Notes: generated by a model from the sequence alone, not told the origin. A stretch of 64,000 nt of DNA from Reticulitermes speratus (GCA_021186555.1 JAJKFL010000007.1:33407179-33471178); one strand, 5' to 3'. Shown: positions 1-12,066, numbered from the stretch's first letter. Made by a program: numbers and translations.

Positions 1-283
1 GGGATAGCTCATTTAGTGTAGTGACTAGGCTACGGGCTGGACCGCCCGGAGTTCGAATCCAGATAGACGCAAGCTTTTTTTCTCTTCTCCAAAATATCCA
101 GACCGGCCCTGGGGCCCACCCACCCTTCTCCTCAACGGGGTTCTTGCCAGGGCTGAAGCGACCCGGACCGGGAAGTTGACCATTCACCTCCATCTAGTGC
201 CGACGTTAATAGTGAGTGGAGCTGTACCTCTACTCCCCCTATACGTCTTAAAGGCGTGGACAAGGACGACATTACCTTTACCT
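1..283 (+). mobile_element. SINE-A copy, tRNA-derived
   Basis: The head (about 1-75) is tRNA-like, with a B-box GTTCGAATCC at 52-61. The body continues through CAGACCGGCCCTGGGGCCCA and the tail reads TTACCTTTACC. It matches at least ten other copies in the window. The first bases may be cut by the window edge. It encodes no protein; SINEs of this type are transcribed by RNA polymerase III and moved by a partner LINE (family knowledge). Confidence 0.85.
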
Positions 284-439
284 TCTTTTTTGGTTTGGTG
301 TGAGAGGGCAAGTTTTAGAGCCATACGAAACGACTCGTGTTATAATTACGTATAAATTCGTGTATTTTGGTATTTACGCCTTTAGTTAGGACGTCGCTAT
401 CACGAGGCTGTGATCTGAACGGTAGCAAGCATTCGGGGA

Positions 440-1541
440 GTCTGTTTTGATTTGTTGAGATCTGTGATCTTCTGGGATATTACCCGGCGTCGTGTGGTAT
501 TTGTTTACCGACGTTTCGGGACAACGTGTCGGTCCCATCTTCACTGGTCAAGAGTCCCAGTAGACTTGGCGTGGTGTGATAATTGCTTACCGACGTTTCG
601 GGACAACATATCGGTCCCATCTTCACTGGTCAAGAGTCTGAGTAGACTTGGCGTGGTGTGATAATTGCTTACCGACGTTTCGGGACAACGTATCGGTCCC
701 ATCTTCACTGGTCAAGATTCCGAGTAGACGCGGCGTGGTGTGATAATTGCTTACCGACGTTTCGGGACAACGTATCGGTCCCATCTTCACTGGTCAAGAG
801 TCCGAGTAGACGCGGCGTGGTGTGATAATTTCTTACCGACGTTTCGGGACAACGTATCGGTCCCATCTTCACTGGTCAAGAGTCTGAGTAGACTTGGCGT
901 GGTGTGATAATTGCTTACCGACGTTTCGGGACAACGTATCGGTCCCATCTTCACTGTCAAGATTCCGAGTAACGCGCGTGGTGTGATAATTGCTTACCGA
1001 CGTTCGGGACAACGTATCGGTCCCATCTTCACTGGTCAAGAGTCCGAGTAGACGCGGCTGGTGTGATAATTTCTTACCGACGTTTCGGACAACTTTAAAT
1101 CGGTCCCATCTTCACTGGTCAAGAGTCCGAGTAAGACTTGGGGTGTGTTATAATTGCTTAACGTCGTTTCGGGACAACTATCGTCCATCTTCACTGGTCA
1201 AGAGTCGAGTAGAAGCGGCGTGGTGTGATAATTTCTTACCGACGTTTCGGGACAACGTATCGGTCCCATCTTCACTGGCCAAGAGTCGAGTAGAAGCGGC
1301 GTGGTGTGATAATTGTTTACCGACGTTTCGGGACAACATATCGGTTCCATCTTCACTGGTCAAGAGTCCGAGTAGACTTGGCGTGGTGTTATAATTCCTT
1401 AACGTCGTTTCGGGACAACGTATCGGTCCCATCTTCACGGGTCAAGAGTCCGAAACGTCGGTAAACAGTTACCATACGACGCTGAGTAATATCCCAGAAG
1501 AGCGTAGATCCGTCAACATCGCGGCGGAAGCATGAAATCAG
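440..1541. mobile_element. Palindromic element with internal 82-bp array
   Basis: The left arm (about 452-516, TTCTGGGATATTACCCGGCG) is the reverse complement of the right arm (about 1455-1541, TAATATCCCAGAAG). Between the arms the segment holding the hairpin is tandemly amplified. Related unexpanded copies lie at 43455-43722 and 55981-56335. No coding potential. Confidence 0.75.
490..1452. repeat. 82-bp tandem array, about 12 copies
   Basis: GTGGTGTGATAATTGC recurs at 571, 653, 735 and 817, an exact 82-bp period, and the GACGTTTCGG block occurs about 12 times. On the minus strand each unit reads TGAAGATGGGAC, a loop, GTCCC, then GAAACGTCGGTA, which resembles a hammerhead stem II plus GAAA. 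Position C3 of the core is G, so activity is doubtful. Units at 960-1210 carry many single-base deletions. Open frames of 134 and 86 codons here follow the repeat and are not genes. Confidence 0.9.
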
Positions 1542-1667
1542 TGTTATTATCATGTTTTCGTATAATGGCTGCTGCTGATGTACAGAGCTTTGTTCGAAGT
1601 ACTGTCAGTGATTCACATCGGGTGTGACAGTCGGTGGATTATCACTTCCTGGTAACCATTCCTTATA

Positions 1668-1745
1668 CAGGGCATACACAAAAGGATGGTGCGGTTTTAA
1701 TAGTGAACACTATTAAAGCCGCACCATTCTTTTGTGTATGCCCTG
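1668..1745. mobile_element. 78-bp perfect hairpin MITE
   Basis: CAGGGCATACACAAAAG at the left is mirrored by CTTTTGTGTATGCCCTG at the right, with GGTGCGGTTTTAATAGTG between. It is all stem and a few bases of loop. The ends are the same as those of the larger Tc1/mariner-like element at 27416-27989, so this is its end-only derivative. Confidence 0.9.
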
Positions 1746-2124
1746 TGTAACAACTTTCGTAGACAGGGTTTTCCTGGGTTTGCTTTAAAGAGCTCGCTTA
1801 ACGAATATAATTTATAATACTAATACGTATAATACTAAAAGAATATGCAGGTATGAAATATAATTGTACCCTCTGTTTTGTATGTTTATACAGCCTTCTC
1901 TCTTACTGAGTGAAGAGACATGATGGAGTGCACAAATCCCCCCTAGTCGCCCGGGCGACTAAATCTTATAAGGTGGCACCTAATATTTTCAGCATAATTA
2001 CAACAGTTTTTCTCCCTTAAGTACAGAAATGTGTGTCAGTTCACATGTACCGAGCATAAATTGCCGGTAGAAGTTTAGGTTCAGAGGTCAGTCCATAATT
2101 TTTGGTCCTCAGTTTAGAACTTGG
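1746..2124. other. Unassigned AT-rich spacer
   Basis: No gene or known repeat recognised. The only marked structure is a 16-bp perfect palindrome, AGTCGCCCGGGCGACT, at 1945-1960. Confidence 0.5.
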
Positions 2125-2396
2125 GGGCACGCGGTGGCGGAATTGGTTGAGGCACTGCGGGTTCGATTCCCGATGGTGTAATTTTCATTGACATAATCCT
2201 TCTGGCCGCACTCTGATCCTGGAGTCGACTCTAACAAAATGAGTACAGGAATATTTCCTGGCAGGTAAAGGCGGCCGGTACGTAGGGCTGACAACCTTAT
2301 CACTTTCATGTACCGCTTGTCCAGAAATTCTGGGAGCCTCAACCTCCTGGAACCCTCATGGCCTGTACAGGTATTGCTTTACCTCACCTTTTTGCC
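2125..2396 (+). mobile_element. SINE-B copy with deleted anticodon arm
   Basis: It starts GGGCACGCGGTGGCGGAATT and runs through TTCGATTCCCGATGGTGT to CATGGCCTGTACAGGTATTG. Compared with 51938-52241 it lacks roughly 20 bases between the A-box side and the B box, so GCACTGCG joins GGTTCG directly. Confidence 0.85.
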
Positions 2397-3305
2397 ATTA
2401 CAGAACTTGCTAAATATCACCTTCCTGGCGCCTACAATTTGGAGGTGGCTGACAAATTTTTGGAAAATTTGTGTACCCCTGACATCTACGCGGAGAAAGA
2501 ACCAGTGAACTTTTCGATGGTGTACTCATTCTATTGTCAGACATGGACGTTGGACTCTCATCTGTTGTCACGTAGTATTTGCTTTTCTTACAAAGAGTTT
2601 TTTTGAACTTTGTATTTGTCACCAGTCACATCTCTTGCTGTCTCTATTCGTCATTAATGATCAGTTATATAATGTGTGTTACTGGGCTTTGTCAGTTAAC
2701 TTAAATTCGCATTTGTACTGAGTACAATTTTCGGTCTTCGAATATTTCCATAAGTGGTAAAAAAACCCCCAGACATTCGTGGAACACAAATGATCTAACC
2801 ATGGTGTTCTTGATATTTTGAAAGCTGATAGTTGTTCAACTGATCAAGAAATTGTGTCTGTCATATAACAGTAAGGTTCATTTCCACGGTCACAAAAAAC
2901 ACCCTTTCGATCTTATTCCGAAAACACGACCACTTTTACATTATATTTCCTCGAGCTTCATTTTAATATTATCAGCTCATCTGTGTCTAGCTCTCTCAAG
3001 TGCTCTATTCCCGCTATGATTTCCGTGGGAAAAAAAAAATAATTTTCATTTCTCATTTCCCCGCCTCGTCCAGCATGCTCGAGTGTCGATGTTAGGAATC
3101 CGTGGTGTTATACCTCCACTTCTCCATACTTCTTAACGTCGTGGTATTTAATGACAGGAATAACTTTACGTTTTCATGGTACCTGTGAGTTAAATGCAAT
3201 TTCCATAAAAATCCGCCACTGTTCCCTATTCTGAGCCAGATTAATCCGCCCATGTGATATAGGTACATACAATTAAAAGTATGGTGGGTCTGCATTGTAA
3301 TCAAT
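2397..3305. other. Unassigned spacer with faint LINE-1/SINE-A traces
   Basis: Mostly unrecognised AT-rich sequence. About 2950-3030 weakly resembles the antisense LINE-1 3' region (CATTTTAATATTATC), and 3095-3160 weakly resembles the SINE-A end. Neither is firm. Confidence 0.35.
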
Positions 3306-3520
3306 AGTGCAGATAAGTGGCCGGAATAGCATAGGCGCTATAGATTCGGGCTGGACGGTTCGGGCTTCGAAATCTGGTGGGTTCAAGAGATTTTCTGTCC
3401 TCCACACCTCCTCTGGGACAAACCCAGTCTTCTGTAAAATAGGTACCGGGTGTATCCCGGGGGTAAAGCGGCGGGAGCGTGATGCTGTCCACTCATCCTC
3501 GGCTGCTCCTTCGTGCCTCG
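3306..3520 (+). mobile_element. SINE-A copy, diverged
   Basis: GGGCTGGACGGTTCGGGCTTC resembles the SINE-A head 3' half. It is followed by CTCTGGGACAAACCCAG, GTACCGGGTGTATCCCGGGG and CGTGATGCTGTCCACTCATC in SINE-A order. Small open frames on both strands are by-products. Confidence 0.7.
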
Positions 3521-5182
3521 ATTGGCATATTTCGGGCTGACATTTATCGTTAGGCGTGTACAAAGAGCCGGGAAGAAAGCGTGTTTAAAACGACATGGTG
3601 GCAATTAAATTCAGAAGTGCAGTACGTAATTCACGTGACGCACGCGTGTCACTGTCAACAGTACCGCCATATGCACGATTCAGGTCGCCCATACGGAATT
3701 AACACCTCGTTGACGTCATCAAGTCGTGGAGTGTATCATACGGCTTCAGTTGAATGCTGTTTTTGTGTGGGCCACAATAAAGTTTTTTTTTTTTGCTTTC
3801 TTGGTGCTTTCATAACACCCCCCCCCCCTCCAAAAAAAAAATAAAACAAGATACGTCTGTCAGCCCCATCATGCCTCTGAATTTAACAGTTGGAGAGCTG
3901 AACTGATTTATTTGAGTTTTTGTACTGGAGACCTTTGTTAAAGCTCATCGAAGCTTTCCACTTCAATTTGGACGTCACTAGTGGATGTTTTACTCGGATA
4001 TTTCGGCGTCACTCTGCGCACATTACTGTGATGTCGCACTGAATCTTTATCAGCTGGAAGATTGTTTCGGGGGAAAAAAATTGTGCATAGAAATTAAACA
4101 TTAATTTTACACCAAGTTTAAACATTTGAAGTCTTTGGGGATTTAAATACCAGCTGCTGCCCAGGACGAAGAGGTTTACATTTACAGCAGCTTACCTGTA
4201 AATGCATTTATGATCGTACGGTGGACAGAGGCTGGTAGCATGTGAAGAATTAAAAGGTCCGTACATTACACCGAGACCGGCGTTGAAGGCTTAATTTTAC
4301 CTTAAGTCTTATGCTTTGCGAGATAGGTAAGGTAGCAATGGGTGCACAACTTCTCTCCTATGCCAAAATTTCCAATTTGTCATTTCGGTTCCAATCAGTC
4401 CTGTAAAACCCTAACTTAACATGGAGCACAGGTTAGGTTTTATCAGATTTCCCTAGAACACCTCATTGTATAAACAGGAAATTCCGGAAAGGACTTAGTC
4501 TAGGGTTGTCCAAAAATTTTTTTAGCAGTGCGTAGCGTGATTTTTTTTTTTTTTTTTAGTAATTTATCAATCTTAAATGCTATATATCAACTCCCGAAAA
4601 CAAGCCGAAAATTAAATTTAATTTCAGTGACACCTGGTAGCAGGGAGATGGTTAGGCCTGGCTGACCTACCGGTTAATATGTAGTAGCTAATTGGGTAAA
4701 GCGTGGTTCTTTTAAGCTTTTACGGCGACTGATTACAATTACTTCCTCTCAGGTTGACAGCCGCCTCGCGTATTTGAAGTAGACTAACTCAGAGACCGAT
4801 TTTGTCTCCATCATCACGATTATGTAGGCAAAACACCTTTTTTTTTTTTTTTTGCTCACATCTCAGTTGGACTATATTTGGCTCGCGGGCCGCATGTTGT
4901 ACGTCTTTTTTCTTCCTGCAAACACTTCTTATACAGTATACTTTTACGGGTAGGTTAGCAAGAATTCAAAATTTAGAAAATATTCCTACTTCCCAGAAGA
5001 CGCTGCCTAGTTTCCCCACTTACTAACGCATGTAAACAGGATATGTGGCAACCGTGTATTTCAAAGTCCATTTAGTTCATCACCAATGTCCAGGCAGGCC
5101 ATTTTACCTTGTACATTAAGTACGGATTGGGTACAACTTTTCTCGATGTAAAGGCGACCGAAGCGTGAAGCTGTATAACCAA
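3521..5182. other. Unassigned intergenic stretch
   Basis: No gene, RNA or family recognised in 1.66 kb. It contains homopolymer runs (T at about 3782-3794, 4542-4557 and 4837-4853; C at about 3820-3828). Short open frames have no recognisable motif. Confidence 0.5.
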
Positions 5183-5430
5183 CTCCATGGAGAAGAGTCC
5201 TTCCTGAGAAGCTAACAGTTCCTCAGCTACTCAAGCAATTCCCTTCATTTTATGGAGCCCGAAGGCTCATTACCGCATTCACAAGTACCCGCTACCTGTC
5301 CCTATCCAGAGCCAGATGAATCCAGTCCATGCCTCCCCTTTCCCACTTCTTGAAGATCCGTTTTAATATTATCCTCCCGTCTACGCCTATGTCTTCCAAG
5401 TAGTTTCTTTCCCTCAGGTTTCCCCACGCG
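5183..5430 (-). mobile_element. LINE-1 3' fragment
   Basis: Reading leftward, this matches the LINE-1 end: the region of [10 protein letters not shown] (CATTTTAATATTATCCTCCC antisense at about 5360), then TGAGCCTTCGGGCTCCAT, CTTGAGTAGCTGAGGAACTG and TTAGCTTCTCAGGAAGGACT. It is 5' truncated and frameshifted. Confidence 0.8.
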
Positions 5431-5436
5431 TGAAGC

Positions 5437-5530
5437 TGACTCACTTTATTTAGTGTTGTGGTTAAGAATACGTGGAACTTTATCTCAGTCTCCTCTCCCC
5501 CTCCATATTTTCATGGAATGTAGCTTAAAA
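5437..5530 (+). mobile_element. SINE-A 3' fragment, diverged
   Basis: TTTAGTGTTGTGGTTAAGAATACGTGG, a CTCCTCTCCCCCTCCAT block and CATGGAATG follow SINE-A order, with many substitutions. Confidence 0.45.
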
Positions 5531-5550
5531 ATAGGGAGACAGTAGATATA

Positions 5551-5628
5551 CAGGGTATACACAAAATAATGGTGCGGTTTCAATAGTGAATACTGTTGAA
5601 ACCGCACCATTCTTTTGTGTATACCCTG
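5551..5628. mobile_element. 78-bp hairpin MITE, second copy
   Basis: CAGGGTATACACAAAATAAT pairs with ATTCTTTTGTGTATACCCTG. It is flanked by TA on both sides (GATATA and TATATAG), fitting a Tc1/mariner-type TA duplication. It splits a short run of reverse-complement 13-bp satellite units (GACAGTAGATA before, TATAGACAGT after). Confidence 0.9.
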
Positions 5629-5695
5629 TATATAGACAGTTACCAACAAATGCACAAACAACAAATAAAGACATAAATCAACCTTTTATCGTAAT

Positions 5696-5743
5696 TAAAA
5701 CACTACACATGTTTCGACTCGCAAGGAGCCATCATCAGGGGTT
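5696..5743 (-). ncRNA. Hammerhead-like ribozyme motif, left arm
   Basis: On the minus strand: AACCC, CTGATGA, T, stem II GGCTC/GAGTC, GAAA, CATGTG, TA, GTGTT. Stem I (AACCC/GTGTT) has one mismatch. Stem III is at most two pairs around a palindromic ACATGT, as in the small dimer-cleaving hammerheads known from Penelope-like elements. An extra T sits between A9 and stem II. Activity is inferred only. Confidence 0.55.
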
Positions 5744-5934
5744 ACATTGGTGCTTATAAAATGCTGCGTTAGGTCTGTTGACGACACTAACAGTAACAGT
5801 AACGTTACAACATTACACAAATGTAAACAATAGCAGTTATCGTAACCCTAATTCTATATTTTAATATTTCAACAGATAACTGGAACAGGAAATAGGACCA
5901 CGCTGCCATTAATTAATAATTATACAGGGCATAC

Positions 5935-6002
5935 ATAAAAGAATGGTGCGGTTGAATCAATATTCACTTTTGATACCGCACCATTCTTTTGTGTATGCCC
6001 TG
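5935..6002. mobile_element. 68-bp hairpin MITE, third copy
   Basis: CAGGGCATACATAAAAGAAT pairs with ATTCTTTTGTGTATGCCCTG and is preceded by TA. It is nested inside the palindromic element. The loop (GAATCAATATTCAC) is shorter than in the other two copies. Confidence 0.85.
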
Positions 6003-6184
6003 TACTATAGAGGGTAGGATAATATACTACTTTATTTTATTGTAATTTTTTAAAAAATTTAATAACTTTTAGCAGCTTAACAATACCACTAATTTTACAA
6101 AAATTTTATACGATGTGGTAACAAATACTGACTCACTGTTATGACGTAACCAAAGAATTGGTCTATGTAAGAACTCACTTAAAA

Positions 6185-6230
6185 TACCCCCTGATGATGG
6201 CAGAATAACTGCCGAAATGCGTATTGGGGC
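6185..6230 (+). ncRNA. Hammerhead-like ribozyme motif, interior
   Basis: TACCCC precedes CTGATGA (6191-6197). Stem II is GGCAG/CTGCC, followed by GAAA, TGCG, TA and TTGGGG. Stem I (CCCC/GGGG) needs a two-base TT bulge. It lies about 196 bp upstream of the next motif, close to the length of the isolated 201-bp element at 47500-47700. Confidence 0.5.
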
Positions 6231-6381
6231 ATCCTTATAATAAAGAAAACAGTGAAAAAAACTGACTTAGTGCTTTTGTTGGTACAAATAATTAAATTAT
6301 AAAAAGATGCACGGTGAATATAAAGTGAAAATTACAAGTGTCGTCAACAGACCTAACGCAGCATTTTATAAGCACCAATGT

Positions 6382-6426
6382 AACCCCTGATGATGGCTTC
6401 TTGCGAGTCGAAACATGTGTAGGGTT
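6382..6426 (+). ncRNA. Hammerhead-like ribozyme motif, right arm
   Basis: AACCC (6382-6386) and GGGTT (6422-6426) form a perfect stem I around CTGATGA (6387-6393), a stem II of about five pairs, GAAA, CATGTG and TA. The order fits a type I hammerhead with minimal stem III. Cleavage would fall after the A at 6421. Confidence 0.6.
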
Positions 6427-6485
6427 TTAATTACGATAAAAGGTTGATTTATGTCTTTATTTATTGTTTGTGCATTTGTTGGTAA

Positions 6486-9400
6486 CTGTCTATATATATA
6501 CTGTCTATATATACTGTCTATATATACTGTCTATATATACTGTCTATATATACTGTCTATATATAACTGTCTATATATACTGTCTATATATACTGTCTAT
6601 ATATACTGTCTATATATACTGTCTATATATACTGTCTAATATATACTGTCTATATATACTGTCTATATATACTGTCTATATATATGCTAATGTCTATATA
6701 TACTGTCTATATATACTGTCTATATATACTGTCTATATATACTGTCTATATATACTGTCAATATTACTGTCAATATACTGTCTATATATACTGTCTATAT
6801 ATACTGTCTATATATACTGTCTATATATACTGTCTATATATACTGTCTATATATACTGTCTATATATACTGTCTATATATACTGTCTATATATACTGTCT
6901 AATATACTGTCATATATACTGTCTATATATACTGTCTATATATACTGTCTATATATACTGTCTATATATACTGTCTATATATACTGTCTATATATACTGT
7001 CTATATATACTGTCTATATATACTGTCTATATATACTGTCTATATAATACTGTCTATATATACTGTCTATATATACTGTCTATATAATATCTGTACGCTA
7101 TATATACTGTCTATATATATCTTACTCTATATATACTGTCTATATATACTGTCTATATATACTGTCTATATATACTGTCTATATATACTGTCTATATATA
7201 CTGTCTATATATACTGTCTATATATACTGTCTATATATACTGTCTATATATACTGTCTAAATAATATACTGTCTATATATACTGTACTTATATATACTGT
7301 CTATATATACTGTCTATATATACTGTCTAATATATACTGTCTATATATACTGTCTATATATACTGTCTATATATACTGTCTATATATACTGTCTATATAT
7401 ACTGTCTATATATAACTGTCTATATATACTGTCTATATATACTGTCTATATATACTGTCTATATATACTGTCTATATATACTGTCTATATATACTGTCTA
7501 TATATACTGTCTATATAATGACATTAGTCTATATATACTGTCTATATATACTGTCTATATATACTGTCTATATATACTGTCTATATATACTGTCTATATA
7601 TACTGTCTATATATACTGTCTATATATACTGTCTATATATACTGTCTATATATACTGTCTATATATACTGTCTATATATACTGTCTATATATACTGTCTA
7701 TATATACTGTCTATATATAACTGTCTATATATACTGTCTATATATACTGTCTATATATACTGTCTATATATACTGTCTATATATACTGTCTATTATATAC
7801 TGTCTATAGTAATATACTGTCTATATAATACTGTCTATATATACTGTCTATATAATACATGTCTATATATACTGTCTATATAATACTGTCTATATATACT
7901 GTCTATATATACTGTCTATATATACTGTCTATAATACTATATACTGTCTAATATATACTGTCTATATATAACTGTCTATATATACTGTCATAATACTGTC
8001 TATATATACTGTCTATATATACTGTCTATATATACTGTCATATATAACTGTCTAATATAATACTGTCTATATATACTGTCTATATATACTGTCTTATATA
8101 TACTGTCTATATATACTGTCTATATATACTGTCATAATATACTGTCTATATATACTGTCTATATATACTGTCTATATATACTGTCTATATATACTGTCTA
8201 TATATATCGTCTATATATACTGTCTATATATACTGTCTAATTATATAACTGTCTATATATACTGTCTATATATACTGTCTATATATACTGTCTATATATA
8301 CTGTCTATATATACTGTCTAATACTTATATATACTGTCTATATATACTGTCTATATATACTGTCTATATTAATACTGTCTATATATACTGTCTATAACGT
8401 CTATATATACTGTCTATATATACTGTCTATATATACTGTCTATATATACTGTCTATATATACTGTCTAATATACTGCTATATATACTGTCTATACGTATA
8501 TACTGTCTATATATACTGTCTATATATACTGTCATATACTGTCTATATATACTGTCTATATATACTGTCTATATATACTGTCTATATATACTGTCTATAT
8601 ATACTGTCTATATATACTGTCTATATATACTGTCTATATATACTGTCTATATATACTGTCTATATATACTGTCTATATATACTGTCTATATATACTGTCT
8701 ATATATACTGTCTATATATACTGTCTATATATACTGTCTATATATACTGTCTATATATACTGTCTATATATACTGTCTATATATACTGTCTATATATACT
8801 GTCTATATATACTGTCTATATATACTGTCTATATATACTGTCTATATATACTGTCTATATATACTGTCTATATATACTGTCTATATATACTGTCTATATA
8901 TACTGTCTATATATACTGTCTATATATACTGTCTATATATACTGTCTATATATATACTGTCTATATAATAACTGTCTATATATACTGTCTATATATACTG
9001 TCTATATATACTGTCTATATATACTGTCTATATATACTGTCTATATATACTGTCTATATATACTGTCTATATATACTGTCTATATATACTGTCTATAATA
9101 TACTGTCTATATATACTGCTATATATACTGTCTATATATACTGTCTATATATACTGTCTATATATACTGTCTATATATACTGTCTATATATACTGTCTAA
9201 TATACTGTCTATATATACTGTCTAATATATACTGTCTATATATACTGTCTATATATACTGTCTATATATACTGTCTATATATACTGTCTATATATACTGT
9301 CTATATATACTGTCTATATATTATATACTGTCTATATATACTGTCTATATATACTGTCTATATATACTGTCTATATATACTGTCTATATATACTGTCTAT

Positions 9401-11392
9401 ATATACTGTCTATATATACTGTCTATATATACTGTCTATATATACTGTCTATATATACTGTCTATATATACTGTCTATATATACTGTCTATATATACTGT
9501 CTATATATACTGTCTATATAACTGTCTATATATACTGTCCTATATATACTGTCTATATATACTGTCTATATATACTGTCTATATATACTGTCTATATATA
9601 CTGTCTATATAATACTGTCTATATATACGTCTATATATACTGTCTATATATACTGTCTATATATTACTGTCTATATATACTGTCTATATATAACTCTATA
9701 TATACGTCTATATATACTGTCTATATATACTGTCTATATATACTGTCTATATTTACTGTCTATATATACTTCTATATATACTGTCTATATATACTGTCTA
9801 TATATACTGTCTATATATACTGTCTATATATACTGTCTATATATACTGTCTATATATACTGTCTATATATACTGTCTATAATATTATTACTGTCTATAAA
9901 TATACTCTAATTACTGTCTATAATACTGTCTATATATACTGTCTATATATACTGTCTATATATACTGTCTATATATACTGTCTATATATGTATAAACTGT
10001 CTATATATACTGTCTATAATATACTGTCTATATATACTGTCTATATATACTGTCTATATATACTGTCTATATATCTGTCTATATATACTGTCAAAATATA
10101 TACTTGTCTATATATACTGTCTATATATACTGTCTATATATACTGTCTATATATACTGTCTATATATAACTGTCTATACTATTACTGTCTATATATACTG
10201 TCTATAAACTGTCTATATATATGTCTATATATACTGTCTATATATACTGTCTATAATACTGTCTATATATACTGTCTATATATACTGTCTATATATACTG
10301 TCTATATATACTGTCTATTATATACTGTCTATATATACTGTCTATATATACTGTCTATATATACTGTCTATATATACTGTCTATATATACTGTCTATATA
10401 TACTGTCTATATATACTGTCTATATATACTGTCTATATATACTGTCTATATATACTGTCTATATATACTGTCTATATATACTGTCTATATATACTGTCTA
10501 TATATACTGTCTAATATATACTGTCTATATATACTGTCTATATATACTGTCTATATATACCTGATTACTCTATATATACTGTCTATATATACTGTCTATA
10601 TATAACTGTCTATATATACTGTCTATATATACTGTCTATATATACTGTCTATATATACTGTCTATATATACTGTCTATATATACTGTCTATATATACTGT
10701 CTATATATACTGTCTATATATACTGTCTATATATACTGTCTAAATATATACTGTCTATATATACTGTCTAATATACGTCTATATATACTGTCTATATATA
10801 CTGTCTATATATACTGTCTATATATACGTCTATATATACTGTCTATATATACGTCTATATATACTGTCTATATATACTGTCTATATATACTGTCTATATA
10901 TACTGTCTAAAGTATATACTGTCTATATATACTGTCTATATATACTGTCTATATATACTGTCTATATATACTGTCTATATATACTGTCTACTTCATATAT
11001 ACTGTCTATATATACTGTCTATATATACTGTCTATATATACATATCTGCTATATATACTGTCTATATATACTGTCTATATATACTGTCTATATATACTGT
11101 CTATATATACTGTCTATATATACTGTCTATATATACTGTCTATATATACTGTCTATATATACTGTCTATATATACTGTCTATATATACTTTTAATACTGT
11201 CTATATATACTGTCTATATATACTGTCTATAATATACTGTCATATATATACTGTCTATATATACTGTCATTACTGCTATATATACTGTCTATATATACTG
11301 TCTATATATATACTGTCTATATATACTGTCTATATATACTGTCCTATATAGACTGTCTATATATACTGTCTATATATACTGTCTATATATAC
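6486..11392. repeat. 13-bp satellite CTGTCTATATATA, about 377 copies
   Basis: CTGTC recurs every 13 bases (for example 8643 and 8656) for 4.9 kb, with scattered one- to few-base insertions and deletions. Translated frames (TVYIYCLYILSIY and shifts, up to 207 codons) follow the repeat, since 13 nt times 3 gives a 13-residue period, and are not proteins. The array begins at the hammerhead element's terminal GTTGGTAACTGTC and ends at AAAAATGCACGGTGAA, a junction shared with sister elements that lack the array. Confidence 0.97.
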
Positions 11393-11393
11393 A

Positions 11394-11411
11394 AAAATGC
11401 ACGGTGAATTA
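11394..11411 (+). other. Shared end signature of hammerhead elements
   Basis: AAAAATGCACGGTGAATT also occurs as AAAAAGATGCACGGTGAA near 6299 and TGAAAATGCACGGTGAAAG at 14640. It appears in reverse as TTCACACCGTGCA near 42602. In each case it follows a hammerhead-like motif on the outer side. Confidence 0.6.
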
Positions 11412-11630
11412 AGACTAAAAAAAATAGGCAGACAGTTTTACCTCAACACACTGCATGGTGAGATTTTGATATTTGTGTTTTTTATTACTGACTCAAAGGA
11501 AGTGTCGTTGGGAATGCAGTAGTCGTTCATGTAGTCTGGTTTAACCAAAGGCTCAGTACCGTGTTTGCAAGGGCCCGAAATTCCAGGCTGTATGTAACAT
11601 TCGCAGTTTTATTTAACCTGCAGCTGCAGT
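11412..11630. other. Unassigned spacer
   Basis: No gene or repeat family recognised. Confidence 0.4.
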
Positions 11631-12066
11631 ACTGTCTTCATAAATAATAATAATAATAATAATAACCATGTCTCGACAGCCCTATATGGGCTTGGGCCTC
11701 CTCTTTCCGAGGTTACGAGGTCTTTGTGCATTTGCGGCAGTCAGGGACCGGCTGACTGGCCGCGCTTTTCAACTCGATCCTGATGTGAATGCCAGAGCCA
11801 TCTGGCAGTCAGTCAGGAGACTTGGGTGAGAAATGGCCGCTGAATTTTGCTTACAAGCATTACTATTTCTATTCATGCCCGTAAGGTTCTTTTACATGCC
11901 GTAAATCTACGACATGGGACCGACGGCTTTACTTCCCCTCCGAAGGAAGTTGTGCTACGGATTTTTATCACCCTTAAAAATCTATCGACCTCGGTCGGGA
12001 TCGAACCCGCGAACCTTGGGTCCAGTGGCGAGCACGATAACCACTAGTCCACTGTCTTCATAAATA
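11631..12066 (-). mobile_element. SINE-E with 16-bp target duplication
   Basis: ACTGTCTTCATAAATA occurs at 11631-11646 and again at 12051-12066, bounding the element at 11647-12050. On the minus strand it starts GTGGACTAGTGGTTATCGTG with B box GGTTCGATCCC shape (CGGGTTCGATCCCGACCGAG). The body contains AGATTTTTAAGGGTGATAAA and CTTCGGAGGGGAAGTAAAGC, and it ends in a TTA-repeat tail. This architecture is common in arthropod tRNA-derived SINEs. The single intact copy here looks recent. Confidence 0.9.

Larger units (their letters stand above)
5629..6488. mobile_element. Palindromic element with hammerhead-like arms
   Basis: Left arm 5639-5785 and right arm 6338-6488 are long inverted repeats: CAAATGCACAAACAA versus TTGTTTGTGCATTTG, and GTCTGTTGACGACAC versus GTGTCGTCAACAGAC. 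Each arm carries a hammerhead-like motif pointing outward. The interior holds a further hammerhead-like motif and a hairpin MITE. There is no open frame. The right end runs directly into the 13-bp satellite. Confidence 0.8.

Noticed and set aside
6464-10605. Long open frames (up to 207 codons) rich in Tyr, Ile and Leu across the 13-bp satellite
   Set aside because: They are the satellite translated; the 13-residue protein period follows from the 13-base unit, and stops appear wherever a unit has an indel.
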